A stretch of DNA of 64,000 bases. Origin: SAR202 cluster bacterium. GTDB lineage: Bacteria > Chloroflexota > Dehalococcoidia > Lucifugimonadales > UBA1123. Below, in pieces: positions 60,460 through 64,000 of the stretch. Every line of letters starts with the position of its first letter. Position 1 is the stretch's first letter. Position numbers and translations under genes: made by a program. The stretch spans positions 1 to 64,000 of the forward strand of contig JASMDM010000003.1 in assembly GCA_030752795.1 (NCBI GenBank). The letters are read 5' to 3'. Below the pieces are notes generated by a model. That model searched no databases, was not told the DNA's origin, and saw only the letters and a list, made by a program, of their open reading frames with translations.

Positions 60460-61103
60460 CAGAGACGCGAGCTCCATCGACTCGCTCGCATACCTTTGCC
60501 GCAGCGGCGTCTACGATGTCGGTCGCGGACACGCCGGTGAGCGGTTCAGTGTACTCGGGGGCGTATTTGTCGATGGTTCACGCCACTCGTCAAATCCCTC
60601 GGTTCGGTATTCGACGAACTTCTCGTCATGAGGTCCCTGGTCGGGGATCACGCGGGCGATTCCGTTGAACAATGCAACGTCCGTGCCCGGTCGCGGGCGC
60701 AGCCAGAGATCGGCGATGTCGCACATCTCTATGCGGCGCGGATTGATGACGATCGGCTTGGCGCCACGCTCCACGACCGCGCGCCGCATTCGAGCCGCGG
60801 CCACGGGATGGTTCGAGTTGGCGTCTGAGCCGACGATGACCAGGCATCCGGCCTCATCGTAGTCGACGTACGAATTCGATGTTGCGCCGCTTCCGAGCGC
60901 CGCCAGCATCGCCTCGACCAAGGGCGAGTGGCACAGGCGCGTGCTCGGTCGATGTTGTTGCTCTGCATGACGAGGCGAGCGAACTTCTGCTGGACGTAGT
61001 CGTCCTCGTTGGTCGCCTTGGCCGAGCACAGCGTTCCGAATTCGTCGCCGCGATACCCGCCGAGGCGCAAAGTGACGTAGTCCAGCGCCTCTGGTCCCAC
61101 TTA
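60460..61103 (-). pseudogene. Fragment of a formate dehydrogenase alpha subunit (molybdopterin oxidoreductase)
   Basis: Three frames together give a piece of FdhA: EFGTLCSAKATNEDDYVQQK, FARLVMQSNNIDRAR, then LCHSPLVEAMLAALGSGATS with Cys at the Mo-ligand position, GAKPIVINPRRIEMCDIADL, LRPRPGTDVALFNGIARVI and YAPEYTEPLTGVSATDIVDA. At least two frameshifts occur, and both ends of the roughly 700-residue enzyme are missing. On its 5' side it abuts a chemoreceptor fragment on the other strand. Confidence 0.75.
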
Positions 61104-61381
61104 CCGGCGTGAATTCGGCGACGCAGCAGAACACCGCCGCAGCGCAGGAGATGGCTGGGAGCTCGGGCGGGGTCGTAGACTCCATTGAGCTGATCAGCGC
61201 GATCTCGCGGCAGAACAGCGCGGCGTCCCAGGAGATGAGTGCATCCGCCGAAGAGATGAGCGCGCAGGTCTAAGAGGTTGTCGCCTCGGCGCAAAGCCTT
61301 GACTCGATGGCACAAGAACTGCAAAAGGCCATGTCGGTCTTCAAGCTGAGCAAGAATGGGCAGGCGGCAGACGTCGCCTGA
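61098..61381 (+). pseudogene. C-terminal fragment of a methyl-accepting chemotaxis protein
   Basis: The plus-strand frame ending at the TGA 61379-61381 reads NSATQQNTAAAQEMAGSSGG, then ISRQNSAASQEMSASAEEMS, a TAA (61271-61273), and SLDSMAQELQKAMSVFKLS. This is the heptad-rich end of a chemoreceptor signalling domain with one in-frame stop; the sensor part is absent. It lies just upstream of cheW and was probably part of the same operon before being cut. Confidence 0.75.
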
Positions 61382-61467
61382 TCGCCCTGTAACGTGGAGG
61401 CCAGGTTTGCCTCCCGGCTTCCACGGTCCATCTAGAACGTACACCCGGCTCGCATAGGGAGCGACAA

Positions 61468-61965
61468 GTGAGCACTACTACTGACTTGGAACGAACCGAG
61501 GAGCAATTGGTCGTGTTCGACCTCGCTGCCGAAGCATTTAGCGTCGACATCGGCTCGGTCCGTGAAATCATCCGAATGCAGGACATCACGCGGGTTCCGG
61601 GAGCGCCGGGATTCGTCGAGGGCATCATCAACCTTCGTGGCAACGTGATCCCGGTCATCGACCTCAGAAAGAGGTTCGATATTTCGGTGAATGAACTCCA
61701 CAAGGACAACCGCATCGTCGTCATGGACATCAGCGGTCAGGACATGGGCGTCGTCGTCGACGCCGTGACCGAGGTGCTGCGGATCTCCGCGGCGTCCGTG
61801 GAGCCGCCGTCGTCGGTGATCACAACGGCGGACTCGGTCTATCTTCTCGGAATCGTGAAGATGGAAAACCGGATGGTCATCCTGTTGGACCTGGACAAGG
61901 TTCTCTCCGACAGGGAAAAAGGCGCCTTGACCGATGTCGCCGCAATGGCTGACGCCGCTGACTAA
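61468..61965 (+). CDS. cheW: CheW-type chemotaxis coupling protein
   Basis: 165 residues with the CheW beta-barrel: LVVFDLAAEAFSVDIGSVRE, then ITRVPGAPGFVEGIINLRGN and VIPVIDLRKRFD, the typical family core. CheW links chemoreceptors to the kinase CheA. The GTG start has AGGGAG. No cheA or intact receptor is in the window, and the receptor just upstream is truncated, so it may now work with distant partners. A strong terminator follows. Confidence 0.93.
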   Translation: MSTTTDLERTEEQLVVFDLAAEAFSVDIGSVREIIRMQDITRVPGAPGFVEGIINLRGNVIPVIDLRKRFDISVNELHKDNRIVVMDISGQDMGVVVDAVTEVLRISAASVEPPSSVITTADSVYLLGIVKMENRMVILLDLDKVLSDREKGALTDVAAMADAAD

Positions 61966-62060
61966 CCGGACAGGCGCCGGCTTGATTGATTGAGGCGATT
62001 GGTTTGCAGCGAAGGGTTCCCTTCGACTTCTTCGCACGAGATGCAAGGCAAGCGTAGTAT

Positions 62061-62098
62061 TGCGCCGGAGACGGGTTTTGCGGCCCGTCTCCGGCGCA
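62061..62098 (+). terminator. Intrinsic terminator after cheW
   Basis: A perfect 15-bp stem (62061-62075 with 62084-62098) and an 8-nt loop, followed five bases on by TTTTT. Confidence 0.85.
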
Positions 62099-62204
62099 TC
62101 GCTTTTTCGTCGCTTGGCCCGTTGATGCGAATAGACCCGACCGGCTCTCTTCCCGATGACACCGCCGCCGTCATCATCAGCCGCCGCAACCACAAAAAGT
62201 TGGC

Positions 62205-63569
62205 CTAGGCTTGTTCGCGAAGCCTCTTAGACACGATCGCGAACGGCACCGCCACAACCAGTCCGGCGACTCCCATCGCGACCATCGCCGCCGTCGCGGA
62301 CGTCACACCGGCGAACCAACCAACCAGCAAACTCGAGCCGACGACGAACCCGTGTCCGTATCGCTGCAGACTGGTCACTCTGCCGCGGAGTTCGTCCGGC
62401 GTGAGCGTCTGGATCATTGTCCCCGATGTGGTGCGAAACGTGTTTTGACTGCCGGCAAAGACAGCAATGGCCACCAGCGCCGCCGGGAGCCACACCGCCT
62501 GAGTCAGCGCCAAAGCAATGCAACAGCTAGCGATTGCGGTAACAAGACAGACCTTTCCACGACCGTAGATGAAGCCGAACGACGCAATGACCACTGCCAT
62601 AACCAATCCGCCGAAGCCGCTCGCGGCCATCATGTAGCCGCCGACATCGGCGCCTCGACCGAGAACTTCCGACGTGAACAGAGGAAGCAAAAACATGACC
62701 GGCTGAAGGGCCACGTTCGGCACTAACGTTAGCATCATCACCAGGAACAGAACGCGGTTTCCGGACCAGACAAACCTTAACCCTTCCGCCATGTCCGACA
62801 ACATTCCGCTCACCCCGGACGCCACGCCACTCCTGGAAATCGTGTATGGCGTCTTCATCGGCAGGTAGGCCAATATCATGCCGACGTACAGCATTGACTC
62901 GATCGTAAAGTTCCAGAAGAAACCAAGAGTCGCAACGATGATGCCGCCGATGAAAGGACCGATCATCCGCGTCCCGGGGATTGTCAGGACGTTGGCCGCA
63001 TACGCATTGATCAATGCTTCCCGAGGGACGGTGTTGGCTATCAGCGCCTGGCGCATCGGCTGGCTCACCGAAAGGCAACCGCCGCTGACGATCGCGTATG
63101 CGTACACGTGCCATACGGCGACGGCGTCCGAGCGCACCAACATCGCGAACGAAAAGGCGAAAACCCCCATGAAGATCTGGATCGAAATCACGAGCTTGCG
63201 CCGGTCGACCCTATCGCCGAGGACGCCGCCCCAAGGTCCGATCAACAGGCCGGGCAGCGTATTGATCCCGCCAACCGTGACTACGAGCAGTGAGGAATTC
63301 GACGATCCTTCGGTCAGGTGATGGATAAGCCAACCCAGCGACATCAGTTGCAACCATTGTGCCGAGTTGGCGCAAAAGTTTCCGGTCCAAAGAAACCGGT
63401 AGTCGCGGTATTTCGCCCAGGCGTCGAACGTCCGCGGACGCGGCAACCTAGTGGTGAATCGTTGACCTATGGCGCTGCTCTTTTCGTGCTGGATGAAGAC
63501 GGGCACAAGCTTACTACAAAGGGGATGTGGCGGGCTACGCAGACGTCCCGCCGACCCGGCTTTCAGCAC
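62205..63569 (-). CDS. MFS transporter
   Basis: Up to 454 residues with about 12 helices. The transport domain begins AKYRDYRFLWTGNFCANSAQ; loop 2-3 is GPWGGVLGDRVDRRKLVISI, and loop 4-5 carries SQPMRQALIANTVPREALIN. It belongs to the MFS_3/EntS-like exporters, like the pump at 31338. The first 40 or so residues of the frame are not family-like, so the real start is probably internal (for example the GTG at 63506). Confidence 0.85.
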   Translation of the reverse strand: MLKAGSAGRLRSPPHPLCSKLVPVFIQHEKSSAIGQRFTTRLPRPRTFDAWAKYRDYRFLWTGNFCANSAQWLQLMSLGWLIHHLTEGSSNSSLLVVTVGGINTLPGLLIGPWGGVLGDRVDRRKLVISIQIFMGVFAFSFAMLVRSDAVAVWHVYAYAIVSGGCLSVSQPMRQALIANTVPREALINAYAANVLTIPGTRMIGPFIGGIIVATLGFFWNFTIESMLYVGMILAYLPMKTPYTISRSGVASGVSGMLSDMAEGLRFVWSGNRVLFLVMMLTLVPNVALQPVMFLLPLFTSEVLGRGADVGGYMMAASGFGGLVMAVVIASFGFIYGRGKVCLVTAIASCCIALALTQAVWLPAALVAIAVFAGSQNTFRTTSGTMIQTLTPDELRGRVTSLQRYGHGFVVGSSLLVGWFAGVTSATAAMVAMGVAGLVVAVPFAIVSKRLREQA

Positions 63570-63669
63570 ATTTTACGATCTGTCCTGCTAGCCGATTTCA
63601 AAGCGTCGCGTCCGTTCGACAGCGATTCAGCAGCGGTCGTGTGTTCATGGCGAGCACCGGAATCGCGGC

Positions 63670-64000
63670 ATGGCAAAAACTACTCGCACCGCAACAAAGC
63701 ATCGAACCGGAATCTACGTAGACGTCCAGAACTTCCAAGAGATAGCCCGCGAACTACTCTGCATCTTGATCAGCCGCTGGCTCGACGTTATGCCGGAACC
63801 TTCGACCCTGAACCTTTACGTCCGGGCAGACCACCAGCAACTTTGGCGCGTTTGGGCCACCTACCAGTTCAGCGACCTCGAAGTCACGGTCAAGGGCGTT
63901 CAGCACTACAGCCTTGCCGCGACCAAAAACGCGGCCGACATGGCGATCGCCGTCGATGCGATCTCCGACCTGCTTCATGAGCGCATCAGCCACGTCGCGG
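63670..64000 (+). CDS. NYN-domain (LabA-like) protein, partial
   Basis: An ATG at 63670 opens a frame that runs off the window. The visible 110 residues read MAKTTRTATKHRTGIYVDVQ, with the catalytic-type Asp in IYVDVQNF, and later KNAADMAIAVDAISDLLHE, where the second acidic cluster of NYN/PIN-like nucleases lies. Such proteins are predicted RNases. The C-terminus is not seen. Confidence 0.7.
   Translation, partial: MAKTTRTATKHRTGIYVDVQNFQEIARELLCILISRWLDVMPEPSTLNLYVRADHQQLWRVWATYQFSDLEVTVKGVQHYSLAATKNAADMAIAVDAISDLLHERISHVA

Noticed and set aside
61990..62208. Small plus-strand ORF after cheW
   Set aside because: It runs through the terminator hairpin and has no ribosome-binding site or recognisable composition.
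1..64000. tRNA or rRNA genes
   Set aside because: No T-loop-like sequence in a cloverleaf context and no rRNA core sequence was seen on either strand.

Overview
The window is a dense stretch of bacterial chromosome of fairly high GC. No rRNA, tRNA or ribosomal protein gene is present, so the taxonomy is inferred from gene content. It carries F420-type enzymes (an LLM-class oxidoreductase and a Ddn-like protein). It also has many paralogues of crotonase/enoyl-CoA hydratase, CaiB/BaiF CoA transferase, Gfo/Idh/MocA and amidohydrolase_2, two large oligopeptide-type ABC systems, MFS pumps, GTG/TTG starts and several families of palindromic intergenic repeats. This profile suggests an uncultured Chloroflexota of the SAR202/Dehalococcoidia type. 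That is an inference, not a proof.

Layout. Positions 1-6300 are accessory and partly decayed: short frameshifted ORFs that may be prophage-like, a VOC-family gene with a broken second copy, a 59-residue Cys-rich small gene, an OLD-family ATPase/TOPRIM nuclease and a Nudix pseudogene. Positions 6361-13319 hold an SDR, a four-gene minus-strand operon (Ddn-like, methyltransferase, DUF1330, cyclase), a nitroreductase, a membrane protein and a GH3-type enzyme. Positions 13857-23211 look like an acyl-CoA/aromatic or lipid catabolic block: FAD flavoprotein, Gfo/Idh, three tandem crotonases and two CoA transferases. Positions 23804-31139 are a complete plus-strand oligopeptide ABC operon. Positions 31338-35822 hold an MFS pump, an amidohydrolase, a deiodinase-like gene with in-frame TGA, and an SPFH/RHH pair. 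Positions 35869-41932 are a second, minus-strand oligopeptide ABC operon with fused ATPases. Positions 42272-48595 hold a candidate structured RNA, a Gfo/Idh, an amidohydrolase, an LLM enzyme, an unrecognised conserved-looking protein and an SbcD-like nuclease. Positions 48596-64000 hold repeats, a CoA-binding protein, a MenB/BadI-like crotonase, thiL with an acyl-CoA ligase, a serine hydrolase, an aminotransferase, a RidA protein, nicotinate phosphoribosyltransferase with homocysteine methyltransferase, a scar of formate dehydrogenase and chemoreceptor fragments, cheW, an MFS pump and a partial NYN-domain gene.

Most striking signal. A minus-strand gene at 33829-34483 encodes an iodothyronine-deiodinase-like thioredoxin-fold protein. 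A TGA codon sits exactly where the family has its catalytic Sec/Cys (T-TGA-P-P). A 7-bp hairpin with an AGGTT loop starts its loop 16 nt after that TGA, as expected of a bacterial SECIS element. A second gene, the CoA-binding protein at 49270, has a TGA where its family has a conserved Cys, again with a hairpin downstream and family-like sequence beyond it. Together they raise the possibility of selenocysteine use, although the first gene also carries N-terminal frameshifts. A second notable signal is a cloverleaf-like RNA candidate at 42272-42391. Single-base frameshifts recur in several genes, so assembly or sequencing error has to be excluded before any of them is called a pseudogene.
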